Part shown: positions 47,845 to 57,261 of the stretch, piece after piece
Position numbering within the stretch: position 1 is the first letter of the stretch
How the letters are laid out: each line of letters starts with the position of its first letter
Notes under the pieces: generated by a model
Told to the model about the DNA's origin: nothing
Seen by the model: the letters and a program-made list of their open reading frames with translations, nothing else
The model's database searches: none
From: Mycobacterium sp.
Lineage (GTDB): Bacteria > Actinomycetota > Actinomycetes > Mycobacteriales > Mycobacteriaceae
Direction: 5' to 3'
Assembly (NCBI RefSeq): GCF_002863225.1
Contig: NZ_PKEK01000048.1
Span: forward strand, 62,001 to 126,000
DNA length: 64,000 nt
Position numbers and translations under genes: made by a program

Positions 47845-48582
47845 CTAACCGAGATTCGCCCCGAAGAAGTCGCGGGTCGTCGTCCAGTGCCGCTCGGCGG
47901 CGTCGGCGTCGTAAGCGGCGTTGTCGGGTACCGCGTAACCGTGCCCCGCGGCATAGGTCTCGATGGTGTGCTGGACCCCCGCGGCGGTCAGCGCTTTGTC
48001 CAGCTGCTCGGCCTGCTCGTCGGTGAACGAGGCGTCGTTCTCGGCTCCGCCGACGTAAATGGCCGCCTGGATCTTGTCGGCCCGCAGGTGTGGGCTGTCG
48101 GCGCCGTCGGTGACCAGTCCGCCGCCGTGATACGACGCGGCGGCTGCGACGCGGTCCGGCACCAGCCCGGCGACGGTCAATGCCGCGCGACCGCCCATGC
48201 AGTAGCCGGTGATGCCGAACTTCGTGCCGCTGACTTCGGGCCGGGCCGCGAGGTAGTCGAAGTAGGCGGTCGCGTCGGACGCCCACTTCTCGGCGGTGAT
48301 GCTGCCGATGAAAGAAAACAATCGCTTGCGTTCGTTCTCGTCGGAGAACGCGGTCTTCAGGTCGAACGGGGCCCAGTCGCCCTGCCGGTAGTACACGTCG
48401 GGCAGCAGCACCGCATAACCGGAATCGGCCAGGGTTGCGGCCATGTCGACGAAGGTCTGCCGGACGCCGCCGGCGTCGGGGATCATGACGACGCCGGGCC
48501 AGGGGCACTCGCCTTCGGGGGTGAACAGGCGCACGGGCACGGAGCCGTCGGCGGTGGTGACGGTGTCGGTGGTGTTCGGCAT
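47845..48582 (-). CDS. Dienelactone hydrolase family protein
   Basis: The protein is 245 residues. The nucleophile elbow is GYCMGGRAAL with Cys in place of Ser, the hallmark of dienelactone hydrolases. AGHGYAVPD provides the His, and an Asp lies in the IYVGGAENDASF region. It hydrolyses dienelactones or related esters. It is divergent from thyA, the same arrangement as the M. tuberculosis hydrolase Rv2765 (recalled). Its 3' end is 17 nt from the HD-domain gene. Physiological substrate unknown. Confidence 0.88.
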   Translation of the reverse strand: MPNTTDTVTTADGSVPVRLFTPEGECPWPGVVMIPDAGGVRQTFVDMAATLADSGYAVLLPDVYYRQGDWAPFDLKTAFSDENERKRLFSFIGSITAEKWASDATAYFDYLAARPEVSGTKFGITGYCMGGRAALTVAGLVPDRVAAAASYHGGGLVTDGADSPHLRADKIQAAIYVGGAENDASFTDEQAEQLDKALTAAGVQHTIETYAAGHGYAVPDNAAYDADAAERHWTTTRDFFGANLG

Positions 48583-48619
48583 GCCCTCCGTTCTACTCCC
48601 CGCGTCTCGAGGTCATCCC

Positions 48620-48722
48620 ATGGCGTCGACCCGCCGCGCCCTGCTTCGCAGCGCTTGCGATCGCCGCGGGTCTGATGGCGTCGACCCGCCGCGCCCTGCT
48701 TCGCAGCGCTTGCGATCGCCGC
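48620..48722. repeat. Two direct copies of a 48-bp repeat (period 55 bp) upstream of thyA
   Basis: Bases 48620-48667 and 48675-48722 are identical over 48 bp, separated by the 7-nt spacer GGGTCTG. The unit contains the GTCGAC and GCGATCGC palindromes and an inverted TCGCA-GCGCT-TGCGA. It lies in the gap between the divergent dienelactone hydrolase and thyA. The second copy ends directly at the thyA -10 hexamer. Identity between the copies suggests recent duplication or slippage. Confidence 0.9.
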
Positions 48723-48728
48723 TACGCT
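48700..48728 (+). promoter_or_regulatory. thyA promoter, partly inside the repeat
   Basis: TACGCT (48723-48728) is 7 nt before GTG 48736, a leaderless arrangement. TTCGCA (48700-48705), inside the second repeat copy, is 17 nt upstream and matches 4 of 6 bases of the -35 consensus. The first copy has the same TTCGCA but no -10 behind it. Confidence 0.5.
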
Positions 48729-48735
48729 AAGCGGC

Positions 48736-49536
48736 GTGCCGATTCCCACCCCGTACGAAGACCTCCTGCGGCTGGTGCTCCAGCAGGGCACACCCAAATC
48801 CGACCGCACCGGCACCGGCACCCGCAGCCTGTTCGGGCATCAGATGCGGTTCGACCTGTCCGAGGGCTTCCCGCTGATCACCACCAAGAAGGTGCACCTC
48901 AAGTCGGTGGTCTACGAGTTGCTGTGGTTCTTGCGCGGCGAATCCAACGTGAGCTGGTTGCACGAGCACGGGGTTTCCATCTGGGATGAATGGGCCAGCG
49001 ACACAGGCGATCTCGGCCCGGTGTACGGGGTGCAGTGGAGATCGTGGCCGACACCGTCCGGAGAGCACGTCGACCAGATCACCGCGGCTGTGGATCTGCT
49101 CAAGAACGACCCGGACTCCCGACGCATCATCGTCTCGGCCTGGAACGTCGGTGAAATTCCTCAGATGGCGCTGGCCCCATGCCACGCGCTGTTCCAGTTC
49201 TACGTCGCCGACGGTCGGCTCAGCTGCCAGCTCTACCAGCGCAGCGCCGACCTGTTTCTCGGCGTGCCCTTCAACATCGCCAGCTACGCGCTGCTGACAC
49301 ACATGATGGCCGCACAGGCCGGTCTGGATGTCGGTGACTTCGTCTGGACCGGCGGCGACTGCCACATCTACGACAACCACGTCGAGCAGGTCACCGAGCA
49401 GCTCAGTCGCGAGGCCCGGCCCTATCCGAAGCTGCTTCTCGCGCAACGCGACTCGATCTTCGACTACCGCTACGACGACGTCGTGGTCGAGGGCTACAAC
49501 CCGCATCCGGCGATCAAAGCGCCGGTCGCTGTATGA
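48736..49536 (+). CDS. thyA: Thymidylate synthase ThyA
   Basis: The protein is 266 residues. The [30 protein letters not shown] start, PCHALFQF with the catalytic Cys, and [23 protein letters not shown] are the classical ThyA blocks. It methylates dUMP with methylene-tetrahydrofolate and yields dihydrofolate, which the next gene reduces. The GTG start fits the leaderless hexamer; it adds a few residues compared with the M. tuberculosis start. It overlaps dfrA by ATGA. A second, unrelated synthase (thyX) lies at 61 kb. Confidence 0.96.
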   Translation: MPIPTPYEDLLRLVLQQGTPKSDRTGTGTRSLFGHQMRFDLSEGFPLITTKKVHLKSVVYELLWFLRGESNVSWLHEHGVSIWDEWASDTGDLGPVYGVQWRSWPTPSGEHVDQITAAVDLLKNDPDSRRIIVSAWNVGEIPQMALAPCHALFQFYVADGRLSCQLYQRSADLFLGVPFNIASYALLTHMMAAQAGLDVGDFVWTGGDCHIYDNHVEQVTEQLSREARPYPKLLLAQRDSIFDYRYDDVVVEGYNPHPAIKAPVAV

Positions 49537-50018
49537 GTGACCTGGGTCTGATCTGGGCGCAGTCGACGTCGGGGGTCATCGGGCGGGACGGCGACATCCC
49601 GTGGCAGGTGCCGGAGGACCTGATCCGCTTCAAAGAGGTCACCCTCGGCCACACCGTGGTGATGGGCCGCCTGACCTGGGATTCGCTCCCGCCGAGATTT
49701 CGGCCGCTACCGGGCCGCAAGAACGTCGTTCTGACCCGCCAGCAGGACTTCGTGGCCGAAGGCGCGACGGTTGTGCACCGCCTGGACGACGCGCTGGCCG
49801 ACCCGGACACCTGGGTGATCGGTGGGGCGCAGATCTACACTTTGGCGCTGCCGCAGGCCGCCCGGTGCGAGGTCACCGAAATCGATCTCGACCTGCCCCG
49901 GGACGACGGGGATGCCGTCGCGCCGGTGCTCGACGAGCGCTGGATCGGAACGGCCGGAGAGTGGCACACCAGCCGCGCCGGCGTGCGTTACCGGTTTCAC
50001 ACCTACCACCGCTCCTGA
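49533..50018 (+). CDS. dfrA: Dihydrofolate reductase
   Basis: The protein is 161 residues, the standard DHFR size. It begins [27 protein letters not shown] and contains [12 protein letters not shown] and the cofactor VIGGAQIY motif. It regenerates tetrahydrofolate from the dihydrofolate made by ThyA. It overlaps the thyA stop by four bases. Fast-growing mycobacteria share this thyA-dfrA pair. Confidence 0.96.
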   Translation: MSDLGLIWAQSTSGVIGRDGDIPWQVPEDLIRFKEVTLGHTVVMGRLTWDSLPPRFRPLPGRKNVVLTRQQDFVAEGATVVHRLDDALADPDTWVIGGAQIYTLALPQAARCEVTEIDLDLPRDDGDAVAPVLDERWIGTAGEWHTSRAGVRYRFHTYHRS

Positions 50019-50101
50019 CCTGCACCGGAAGGTCCGCCTGACATACTCGTCGGGTTAGTCACAAACGGTCTTCGTGGCGTCTCGACAAGGGGGTATTGGC
50101 A

Positions 50102-50794
50102 TTGACAACCGAATCCACGCAGATGTTCACCCGCACATTCCGGGGTTACAACCCGTCCGCCGTCGATGCTCACATCGAGGTGCTGACCACCAAACAACAG
50201 TTCCTGCTCAACGACGTCGAGAGCTTGCGAGCCAGGCTCAAGGACTCCGGCGACGAGGCGGACGCGTTGCGCAAGGAAGTGGATGTCTTGACGGACACCT
50301 CATCCTCGCCGCATGCGTTGCAGGAGCGGATGGCGAAGATGCTGCGTCAGGCGGTCGACGACGTCTCCGAGATGAGGGCCGAGGCGGAATCCGAGGCCGC
50401 GTCGCTGGTCGCGGCCGCCGAAGCTGAGATCCAGGCCACGCAGCAAAGGCACAAGGACGAGTTGGCGGAACTCGCCGTGCAGAAGAAAGCGCTGGAAGCC
50501 GAGTACGTCGAGGCCAAGGAATTGCTCGAGGCCGAAGTGGCGAGCATGCGCGCCGATGCCGAAGAAGAACGCGAGCAATTGCTGGCCGACGCCAAGCTGG
50601 AAGCCGACCACTACCGCGAGCAGGCGAAGGCGGAGGTTGACGAGGCCAGTCGGCAACGGCTGAAGGTCTTGGAGCAATTGATGGGCGTCTACCGCGACCT
50701 GGAAGCCGTCCCAGCGGCATTGCAATCCGCGTATCAGGAAATCAAGAATCCATCGGAGTCAGGCGCCGTGGCTAGTGGCAACTCGGTCCGTTGA
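50102..50794 (+). CDS. DivIVA-domain coiled-coil protein
   Basis: The protein is 230 residues. Residues about 10-45 (FRGYNPSAVDAHIEVLTTKQQFLLNDVESL) match the DivIVA N-terminal membrane-binding and dimerisation segment. Residues about 70-205 are a long Ala/Glu-rich coiled coil with heptads. Wag31 and related proteins place cell-wall synthesis at mycobacterial poles, so a role in polar growth or septum placement is possible. The TTG at 50102 is 8 nt after AAGGGGG, a better spacing than the TTG at 50096. Its last 20 nt overlap the next gene. Confidence 0.75.
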   Translation: MTTESTQMFTRTFRGYNPSAVDAHIEVLTTKQQFLLNDVESLRARLKDSGDEADALRKEVDVLTDTSSSPHALQERMAKMLRQAVDDVSEMRAEAESEAASLVAAAEAEIQATQQRHKDELAELAVQKKALEAEYVEAKELLEAEVASMRADAEEEREQLLADAKLEADHYREQAKAEVDEASRQRLKVLEQLMGVYRDLEAVPAALQSAYQEIKNPSESGAVASGNSVR

Positions 50795-52004
50795 GTTATC
50801 CGCTGCACAAGCTCGACGGATAGCTGTTGCGGCTCAAGGATTTCACGAACCCAAACCGCAAGCGGCAGTCACCCGCGCGCACCTGCGCCGGCTGATCTCC
50901 CGCATTCAGGTGCTGCAGTTGGACTCCGTGTCGGTTGCGGTGCGGGCCCACTACGCGCCGGTGTTCAGCCGGCTCGGGCCCTACGATCGCGACGTGCTCG
51001 ACCGCGCGGCATGGGCGCACAGCGCGCGTTCGCCGCGGTTGCTGGTCGAATATTGGGCGCACGAGGCCGCGTTGATGGCCGTCGACGACTGGCCGTTGAT
51101 GCGTTGGCGGATGGGCCAATACCGGCACGGCCGCTGGGGAACTCGCATCGTCAAAGCGAATCCGAAGCTCGCCGACAGAATAGTGGCCGCCGTCGACGAA
51201 TTGGGGCCGAGCACCGCGGGGCAGATCGAGGCGCACCTGTCCACCGCGCCCCGCGGCCCCCGGGGAGATTGGTGGGGGAGTCGCAGCGACACCAAGTGGG
51301 TGGCCGAGGCGTTGTTCGCCGCCGGCACGCTCACCACGGCGACCCGGGTCGGTTTCGCCCGGCACTACGACCTGGCCGAAAAGGTCTTGCCGGCCGAGGT
51401 GGTGGCCCGCCAGGTGGACGAGAGCGAGGCCGTGCGCGAACTCGTGCTCCGGGCCGCCGGCGCGCTCGGGGTCGCGACCGAGCCCGACCTCCGTGACTAT
51501 TTCCGGCTGGCTCCGAGCCAATCGAAACCTGCGGTGGCGCAGTTGGTCGCCGACGGCGAACTCGAGCAGGTCAATGTCGATGGATGGCCGGTGCCAGCGT
51601 ATCTCAGTGTGGGACAGACCATTCCACGGCAGAACCGTGGCACTGCACTGCTGTGCCCGTTCGACCCGCTGATCTTCTTCCGTCCGCGCGTAGAGCGATT
51701 GTTCGGGTTCCACTACCGCATCGAGATCTATACGCCGGCCGGCAAGCGTCAATACGGCTATTACGTGTGGCCGTTCCTGCTCGACGGTGAATTGGTCGGA
51801 CGGGTCGATCTGAAGGCCGACCGCTCGGCGGACACATTGCACGTGCTGGGCGCCTTTGTCGAAGAAGGTCAGGCGCCTGCGCGGGTGGCGGAGGCGTTGG
51901 CGCCGGAGCTGCAGACTATGGCAGGCTGGCTGGGTCTGGCGGGCGTGACGGTCGGCCGCCGTGGCGATCTGGCCGCGGCGTTGCGGTCGGCTCAGGGTAG
52001 ATAG
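50775..52004 (+). CDS. YcaQ/AlkZ-like winged-helix DNA glycosylase
   Basis: The protein is 409 residues of the HTH_42 (COG3214) family. The catalytic QLD motif of YcaQ-type enzymes is visible in IQVLQLDSVSVAVRAHYAP. The C-terminal block LCPFDPLIFFRPRVERLFGF and the RQYGYYVWPFLL region are conserved in the family. E. coli YcaQ and Streptomyces AlkZ unhook interstrand DNA crosslinks and remove alkylated bases, and are often linked to genotoxin resistance. The GTG start overlaps the DivIVA-like gene by 20 nt, so translation is coupled. The 3' end overlaps the convergent FAD gene by 13 nt. Confidence 0.84.
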   Translation: MATRSVELSAAQARRIAVAAQGFHEPKPQAAVTRAHLRRLISRIQVLQLDSVSVAVRAHYAPVFSRLGPYDRDVLDRAAWAHSARSPRLLVEYWAHEAALMAVDDWPLMRWRMGQYRHGRWGTRIVKANPKLADRIVAAVDELGPSTAGQIEAHLSTAPRGPRGDWWGSRSDTKWVAEALFAAGTLTTATRVGFARHYDLAEKVLPAEVVARQVDESEAVRELVLRAAGALGVATEPDLRDYFRLAPSQSKPAVAQLVADGELEQVNVDGWPVPAYLSVGQTIPRQNRGTALLCPFDPLIFFRPRVERLFGFHYRIEIYTPAGKRQYGYYVWPFLLDGELVGRVDLKADRSADTLHVLGAFVEEGQAPARVAEALAPELQTMAGWLGLAGVTVGRRGDLAAALRSAQGR

Positions 52005-54067
52005 ATACCGCGGATGCGGTGGAAGCGGTGCCGCCGGAGCAGGGCGTTGGCCGCGATCAGCCCCGACATCACCGCTGCTTCGATGCAGCCGGCGTTCATG
52101 GCGCAGTCTGTCCAGTCGCCGGCCAGAACCAGGTTGTCGTAACCGCTTTCGTCAGGCCGCAGCCGGTACCGCTCGGTGCCGGGGACCGATTGCACGTAGC
52201 GGTCTGATGGGTCGACGTTGACGCTGACGTGTTGGCTGTCCAGCGCCGCGCGACCCCGTTCGCCGTTGACGCCGCTGAGCAGATGCCAGTCGAAACCGTT
52301 GTCGTCGAACGCATTCGGGAAGAATGGCCGAAGGTTCCGGTCGACGAACGCGGCAGCGTCGTCGCGTACCTGATTGTCGTATCTCTGCAAGTAGCCGGCT
52401 CCCGAATCGCTCGTCGGCCACGCCGCGTTCATCGTGCCACAGAAATAGGCGACGGTGCCCGGGCGGTCATGTTCCGGCCAATCCTCACTCCACAGCGTCT
52501 GCGGCATCGAAGCCCATGTTTCGAACGGCCGCAGGTAGGCGCTGATCGTCACAGCCGGCTCGTGCCAGCCCAGCGTGGGTTCGTCCGGGCGAAGCCAGAG
52601 CTGAAACGCGTGAGTGGCAACGGTGCGTACGCGTGACGTCATCTCCTGCCAGTCGGTGCGGTCCTCGATCAACTCACCGGCGACGATCGGCAGCATGCCC
52701 ACCGAGACCGCGAGCACCACGTGGTCGAAATCGACACCACGGCGCAGGATTCGGGTCTCGGCATCGTTGGCTTCCGACCAGTAGGTCTCCAGTGCGTGCC
52801 AGCCACCACCGGGCGTCTGCTCCCCGGACAGCTGTTCGGTCAGGGGAGTGCTCGGAAACACCGGCAGCCCATGGACTTTGGTCAGCGGCTCGTAGGCCTG
52901 GTGCCCGTCGGCGAGGTGGACCTGGCGACCCATGGTGATCGAGTCGATCGCCAGCCGGTGGTCGTCGAGGTGCAGCGCGTCGAGGCGGTGGAAGAATTCG
53001 AATTCCACGCCGCGTTGCCGCAACGCTTGGTATAGCGGCGCGACCACGATGTCGCCCATACCGGCGGTCATCTTCCAGAAGATGGCGCCCTTGTATTGGA
53101 ACAACGCCAGCGCGGTCAAGAAGATCGCCTGTCCCGCACCGAAAGCCGGTCGCTGCGGGTCGGCATCTTCGTAGGCGAACACCAAGTCGTACAGGCCGCG
53201 CACCAGCGCGAAATCGAGGACGTCGGGATGCGCCCCGTGGCGCAGAAGCCATGCGTTGTAATCCTCGTCGTTGATCGCTCGGAAGCCGCGGGGATCGGTC
53301 ACCAGGTTGTCGGAAAGAATCCCGCGGATTACCGCGACCATCATTGACAGCAGTTGCCAAGACCGCCGGTGGTCCGGGCGCCGCTCGCAATCGAGCGCCT
53401 CGCGGGTTGCATCGACCGCATTGTCGATCATCGCGCTCAACGACGGCCTGGCCGCGTCCGGGTCGGCGAGTGCCATCAGGGCGGCCGCCGCGGCGCACTG
53501 GACGGCGTCGACCCACCGCGACACCGGCGCAGGTTCGGCTGACGTGGACAGTTCCAAGCCGATAGGCGCTGCACTGCGCTGAGATTCGGCGAAATCGCGC
53601 ACCAGTTGCACCGCCCGACGGGTGAACTCGAAAACGGTCATCTCGCGCCCGGTGGCATCTGGTTCCCCCGGCAGGCCGTCGTTGCGGGTGAACGTCCCCA
53701 ACCACATCAGCCAGTCGTTGCCGAACCGATCCGCCAGCCCCAGGTTGTCCCCGGGAATGAGGGCCTGATCCCACGTTTTGATCGGTGCGGTCGGATCGGT
53801 TGTTGCACGGTCGATTTCGCCATAACACTCGCGGAGCATGCCAAAGGCATTCTCGTAGTAGCCCAGCCAGATATGCAGACCGTGTTCTTCGATACGGCCG
53901 TTCGGGCCACGGCTGGATGCGCCTTTCCCGCCGAGCCGCCAGCCACGCTGATAGACAGTGATGGAGTCGAAACGGTCACGCCATCCGGGTTCACTGAGCC
54001 GCCAGGCCGTGCTCAGTCCAGCCATGCCGCCTCCGATGATGGCGACCTTGCCTCCGGGCCGGCTCAC
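51992..54067 (-). CDS. COG3349-like FAD-dependent oxidoreductase (phytoene-desaturase-like)
   Basis: The protein is 691 residues. The N-terminal FAD-binding motif is VAIIGGGMAGLSTAWRL, followed by EEHGLHIWLGYYENAFGMLRECYGE, typical of the carotene-desaturase/COG3349 group of amine-oxidase-fold flavoproteins. The C-terminal block NLVLAGDWTDCAMNAGCIEAAVMSGLIAAN is the second FAD contact. Relatives desaturate or oxidise isoprenoids. GTG 54067 overlaps the cyclase stop (GTGA), the same coupling used elsewhere in this operon; ATG 54103 would add 12 residues. It is the last gene of a four-gene operon, across a divergent promoter from an isoprenyl diphosphate synthase gene. Confidence 0.84.
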   Translation of the reverse strand: MSRPGGKVAIIGGGMAGLSTAWRLSEPGWRDRFDSITVYQRGWRLGGKGASSRGPNGRIEEHGLHIWLGYYENAFGMLRECYGEIDRATTDPTAPIKTWDQALIPGDNLGLADRFGNDWLMWLGTFTRNDGLPGEPDATGREMTVFEFTRRAVQLVRDFAESQRSAAPIGLELSTSAEPAPVSRWVDAVQCAAAAALMALADPDAARPSLSAMIDNAVDATREALDCERRPDHRRSWQLLSMMVAVIRGILSDNLVTDPRGFRAINDEDYNAWLLRHGAHPDVLDFALVRGLYDLVFAYEDADPQRPAFGAGQAIFLTALALFQYKGAIFWKMTAGMGDIVVAPLYQALRQRGVEFEFFHRLDALHLDDHRLAIDSITMGRQVHLADGHQAYEPLTKVHGLPVFPSTPLTEQLSGEQTPGGGWHALETYWSEANDAETRILRRGVDFDHVVLAVSVGMLPIVAGELIEDRTDWQEMTSRVRTVATHAFQLWLRPDEPTLGWHEPAVTISAYLRPFETWASMPQTLWSEDWPEHDRPGTVAYFCGTMNAAWPTSDSGAGYLQRYDNQVRDDAAAFVDRNLRPFFPNAFDDNGFDWHLLSGVNGERGRAALDSQHVSVNVDPSDRYVQSVPGTERYRLRPDESGYDNLVLAGDWTDCAMNAGCIEAAVMSGLIAANALLRRHRFHRIRGIYLP

Positions 54068-57000
54068 CCCAGCAGTGCCCGTGCTCGAGTCAGCTCCGGC
54101 CACCCGCTGTCGGCGAGGAAGCGGCTGATCGCATCGGTGAGGACACCTCGACCGGACTCGCCCTGCAATTCGAAAACATCTATGGCGGATCGTAATTCGA
54201 AGATCGATGCTCCTTGTTCACGAGCAGTCGCAATCGCCGCCTGCAGGTCGGAGTCGCGGGCGTCCACCTGGGCGGCCGTGTGGGCACGCAGGCGCAGCAG
54301 CTCAGCCCGGTAGAAGTTGAGGCCCGTTTCCATGCCCAGTTGCAGGGCGGTATCGAGACGTTCACGCGCCGCGTCGAGCCGCCCAGAGGCGGTAAGCAGT
54401 CGCGCCAGCACCGCGTCATAGAACGACACGAATAGGATCGCTTCCGCCTCGCGCCAGCTTTGAACAATGAAGTCGAGCATCCCGAGGTGAATCTCCAATT
54501 GGTCGACTGTGCCTGCGGAAAGAGCGGCCAGCGCGTTGACCGTCGCCAACTGGGCGGTGCCCATCGCGACCCAGTAGTCGAAGCCGTGCCGTTGGGCCTC
54601 CGCCCGGAGATCCTCGGCCAAGGCCGCGGCGCGATCGAGCTGGCCGGCCTCGGTGCGCACCCAGATCTCGTAGCAGCGCTGGAAGGCATGGCTGAACGGG
54701 CCCTGGGGGAAGTCAAGCTTTGCCGCGCGGTGCACGGCGTCGGCGAACAGTTCCTCAGAACCCGTCAGGTCGCCTTCGACGCAACGTGCCAACGAAAGGT
54801 GCGTCTGTGCAGACACGGTCGGCTCGTTGGGGACAAACCAGGCGGTGTCGAAGTTAGGTATGCCCGCGGCTGCCAGCGCTGCGGTAGCTTCCTCGAGGAT
54901 GGCGCGCGATTCGGCGAAATCCCCGCTATACCAAGCGACGATGCCGAAGGCCACATCGTTGGCAGGGTTGAACCAGTGTTGGCGGCTCGACCATTTGGCG
55001 CGCATGGATTGCGACAGCTGCAGTGTCCGCCGGAGATCGCCGCGCGGCAAGTAGTACGCCCACAGGGCGGTCAGGGTCGCGAAAAGCTCAGTCTCGCGCA
55101 GGTCCGCGCTCGCGAGTTGCAGGCACCGCTCGAAGTCGACGGCGGCCTGGGGGCTGGCGGTGCCCTCCGCTGCCGATGCGAGGAAGCCGCGCCGCAGGCG
55201 CAGGCGCGTCTCACGGCGATCGCGCTCCGGACCCGGTGCCGCGCGTTCGATCTGCGCGATGGCGAGGGTGAGGTGAGCGCGCGCCTCGTCGAGTCCGCCC
55301 CGACGCCGGGCGTCGTGTGCCGCCTGCCGGTAAGCATCCGCTGCCTCGTCGAATCGCTCCGCACGCTCGTAGTGCACCGCCACCAGATGCCAGTCGGGAT
55401 TCTCCGAATCGCGCACCAGCACGTCGGCCACCCGGCTGTGCATTATGCGGCCCACGCTGGGCGGTGGTAGCTCGTAGGCAACCTCGCGGAGCAACTCGTG
55501 CCGGAAACGCCAGCTGTCAGCGCCAGTCGGCTCAAATACGCGCGCGATCTGCAGTTCGCGAATAGAGTCTTGCAACTCGGATTCGGTCATATCCAGGACG
55601 CCACGGAGGATGTCGCCGTCGAACCCTCGGCCAATCGTCGCGGCGGCCTCGACGACCTGAATAGTCTTGTCGCTGGCGCGAAGACGAGCGAACAGCGGCT
55701 CATAGAGCGCGTCCGGCACCCGCGCCCAGCGTGCGCCGTCAGTGGGCTGCTCGTGCAGTTTGGTGACGATCTCCTCGATGTAGAGCGGCACTCCGTCGCA
55801 GCGGTGCTGCACTTCGGCGCGCGCCTTGGCGGACAAGGTCGGGTCGAGCGCGGTGATCAGTTCATCGGTTTCGGCGACCGTCAGCGGCGCGAGGTCGAAT
55901 GTCTTGATCTCAGCGATGTTGGGCAGCAATTGGGATTCTCGGGCGGTGATCACGACGAGCAGCCGTCCGGTGTTCGTGCGCAGCAGCGAATTCACGACAC
56001 CCAGTGTCGACGAATCGAACCACTGCACGTCTTCGGCGAGGATCACCGCTGGACCCTCGGCGACGATGGCAATGAGATACCGCTGAATTGCTTTCGCGAT
56101 CAGACGGGACAACTTGGCGCCCTCGGCGTGAACGGGCTCATAGCCGTGGTCGGCGGATACTCCCAACACCAGAGCCAATAGCGGGACTGAGGATTCCGGC
56201 TCGATCCCGTAGGCGCGCACCTGCTGCTCCAGCAGTCGTAACCGGTCGGCCTGTTCAGTGGTTCGCTCGATCCCGCAGCGTTGCTCGAGGAGGGCGCGGA
56301 TCGGATACAACCCGACGTCGCTGTGAAACGGGGAGCCAATCAGTGCCAGAACGGGATTGCCCGACTGTTCGGCGATGTCGGCCGCCACGGTGGCCAGACG
56401 ACTTTTGCCCACGCCGGCCTCTCCGATGAAACCCACCCCGGGAGTGCGTAGCGAGCCGCTCTGTGCCTCAACCCAACTGGATTGCAGGTGGCTTAATTCC
56501 TCGGCGCGCCCGACGAGTGGGCCGAGCGGTATCCGGGTCCAGTTGACGCGTTCACCGACAACTTGAAAGTGCTCGACTGGTTCCGCGATCCCCTTGACAG
56601 TCTGAGCCGTCCTGGCTTCGAGGTCGAAGTAGGGTCGGGCCATCGGTGCGATCGCCCCGGAGACCACTACGCCATTCGGCGGAGCCAGCCCGGACACCCG
56701 GGATGCCAGGTTGGCGCCGAGTCCGTAGACATCGTCTTGTTCGACATCGAGATAAACCAGGCCGCGGTGGATTCCGGCACGCACCGAGATCTCGAAACCG
56801 AATCGCGCCTGAACGTGTGTGCTGAGCCGCGCCACTTCGCGGGTGATGTCCAAACCGGCTTGCACTGCCCTTCGCACGTCGTTCTCATGCGCTTTGGGGT
56901 GACCGAACACCGCTAGCAATCCGTCGCCTTTGGTCGAGAAGACGTGACCCTCGTAGCGGTTGACGGCGTCGTTGACTTGCTGGCGGTAACGGCCGATTAC

Positions 57001-57261
57001 AGTGCGGTAGATCTCCGGCTCGACACGGGTGGACAGCGCGGTCGAATCGACGACATCAGCGAAAAGAATTGTCAGACGGCGTAACTCGCCGGTGCCGGCG
57101 GCCGGGGTGGCCAGCAGGTCTTCGGCCTCGCGGTTGCCGCTGTCGACCGCGAGCACCTGCTGAGCCAGTGCGCTCGCGGTCGCGCGGTCCCCACCGTTGA
57201 GGGCTTTTACGGCACGGTCCAGCAACTCGTCGATCGTGCGCGGCGGTCCGGGCGTGCTCAC
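54064..57261 (-). CDS. Class III adenylate/guanylate cyclase fused to AAA ATPase and TPR region
   Basis: The protein is 1065 residues. The cyclase domain (about 60-235) appears intact: metal Asp at D69 (FADVVDST) and D113 (KGDGLL), substrate Lys K111, and transition-state N184 and R188 (NLASR). Next is a STAND/AAA module with Walker A GEAGVGKS (280-287) and Walker B ending at D411 (VILAEDVQWFD). A long helical TPR-like region follows (about 650-1040). Mycobacteria have many such proteins; some carry a LuxR domain, absent here. It may make cAMP in response to a signal sensed by the C-terminal part. GTG 57261 overlaps the upstream stop. Being third of four genes in an enzymatic operon is unusual. 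Confidence 0.88.
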   Translation of the reverse strand: MSTPGPPRTIDELLDRAVKALNGGDRATASALAQQVLAVDSGNREAEDLLATPAAGTGELRRLTILFADVVDSTALSTRVEPEIYRTVIGRYRQQVNDAVNRYEGHVFSTKGDGLLAVFGHPKAHENDVRRAVQAGLDITREVARLSTHVQARFGFEISVRAGIHRGLVYLDVEQDDVYGLGANLASRVSGLAPPNGVVVSGAIAPMARPYFDLEARTAQTVKGIAEPVEHFQVVGERVNWTRIPLGPLVGRAEELSHLQSSWVEAQSGSLRTPGVGFIGEAGVGKSRLATVAADIAEQSGNPVLALIGSPFHSDVGLYPIRALLEQRCGIERTTEQADRLRLLEQQVRAYGIEPESSVPLLALVLGVSADHGYEPVHAEGAKLSRLIAKAIQRYLIAIVAEGPAVILAEDVQWFDSSTLGVVNSLLRTNTGRLLVVITARESQLLPNIAEIKTFDLAPLTVAETDELITALDPTLSAKARAEVQHRCDGVPLYIEEIVTKLHEQPTDGARWARVPDALYEPLFARLRASDKTIQVVEAAATIGRGFDGDILRGVLDMTESELQDSIRELQIARVFEPTGADSWRFRHELLREVAYELPPPSVGRIMHSRVADVLVRDSENPDWHLVAVHYERAERFDEAADAYRQAAHDARRRGGLDEARAHLTLAIAQIERAAPGPERDRRETRLRLRRGFLASAAEGTASPQAAVDFERCLQLASADLRETELFATLTALWAYYLPRGDLRRTLQLSQSMRAKWSSRQHWFNPANDVAFGIVAWYSGDFAESRAILEEATAALAAAGIPNFDTAWFVPNEPTVSAQTHLSLARCVEGDLTGSEELFADAVHRAAKLDFPQGPFSHAFQRCYEIWVRTEAGQLDRAAALAEDLRAEAQRHGFDYWVAMGTAQLATVNALAALSAGTVDQLEIHLGMLDFIVQSWREAEAILFVSFYDAVLARLLTASGRLDAARERLDTALQLGMETGLNFYRAELLRLRAHTAAQVDARDSDLQAAIATAREQGASIFELRSAIDVFELQGESGRGVLTDAISRFLADSGWPELTRARALLG

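Noticed and set aside
48620..48722. Two direct repeats that could look like a CRISPR array
   Set aside because: Only two copies, a 7-nt spacer and no cas genes nearby.
51992..54067. Carotenoid biosynthesis locus
   Set aside because: The flavoprotein and isoprenyl synthase fit, but there is no phytoene synthase, cyclase or second desaturase in the window.
54068..54103. ATG 54103 as start of the FAD oxidoreductase
   Set aside because: The GTG at 54067 overlaps the cyclase stop as GTGA, the coupling seen at the other joints of this operon, and directly precedes the FAD motif.
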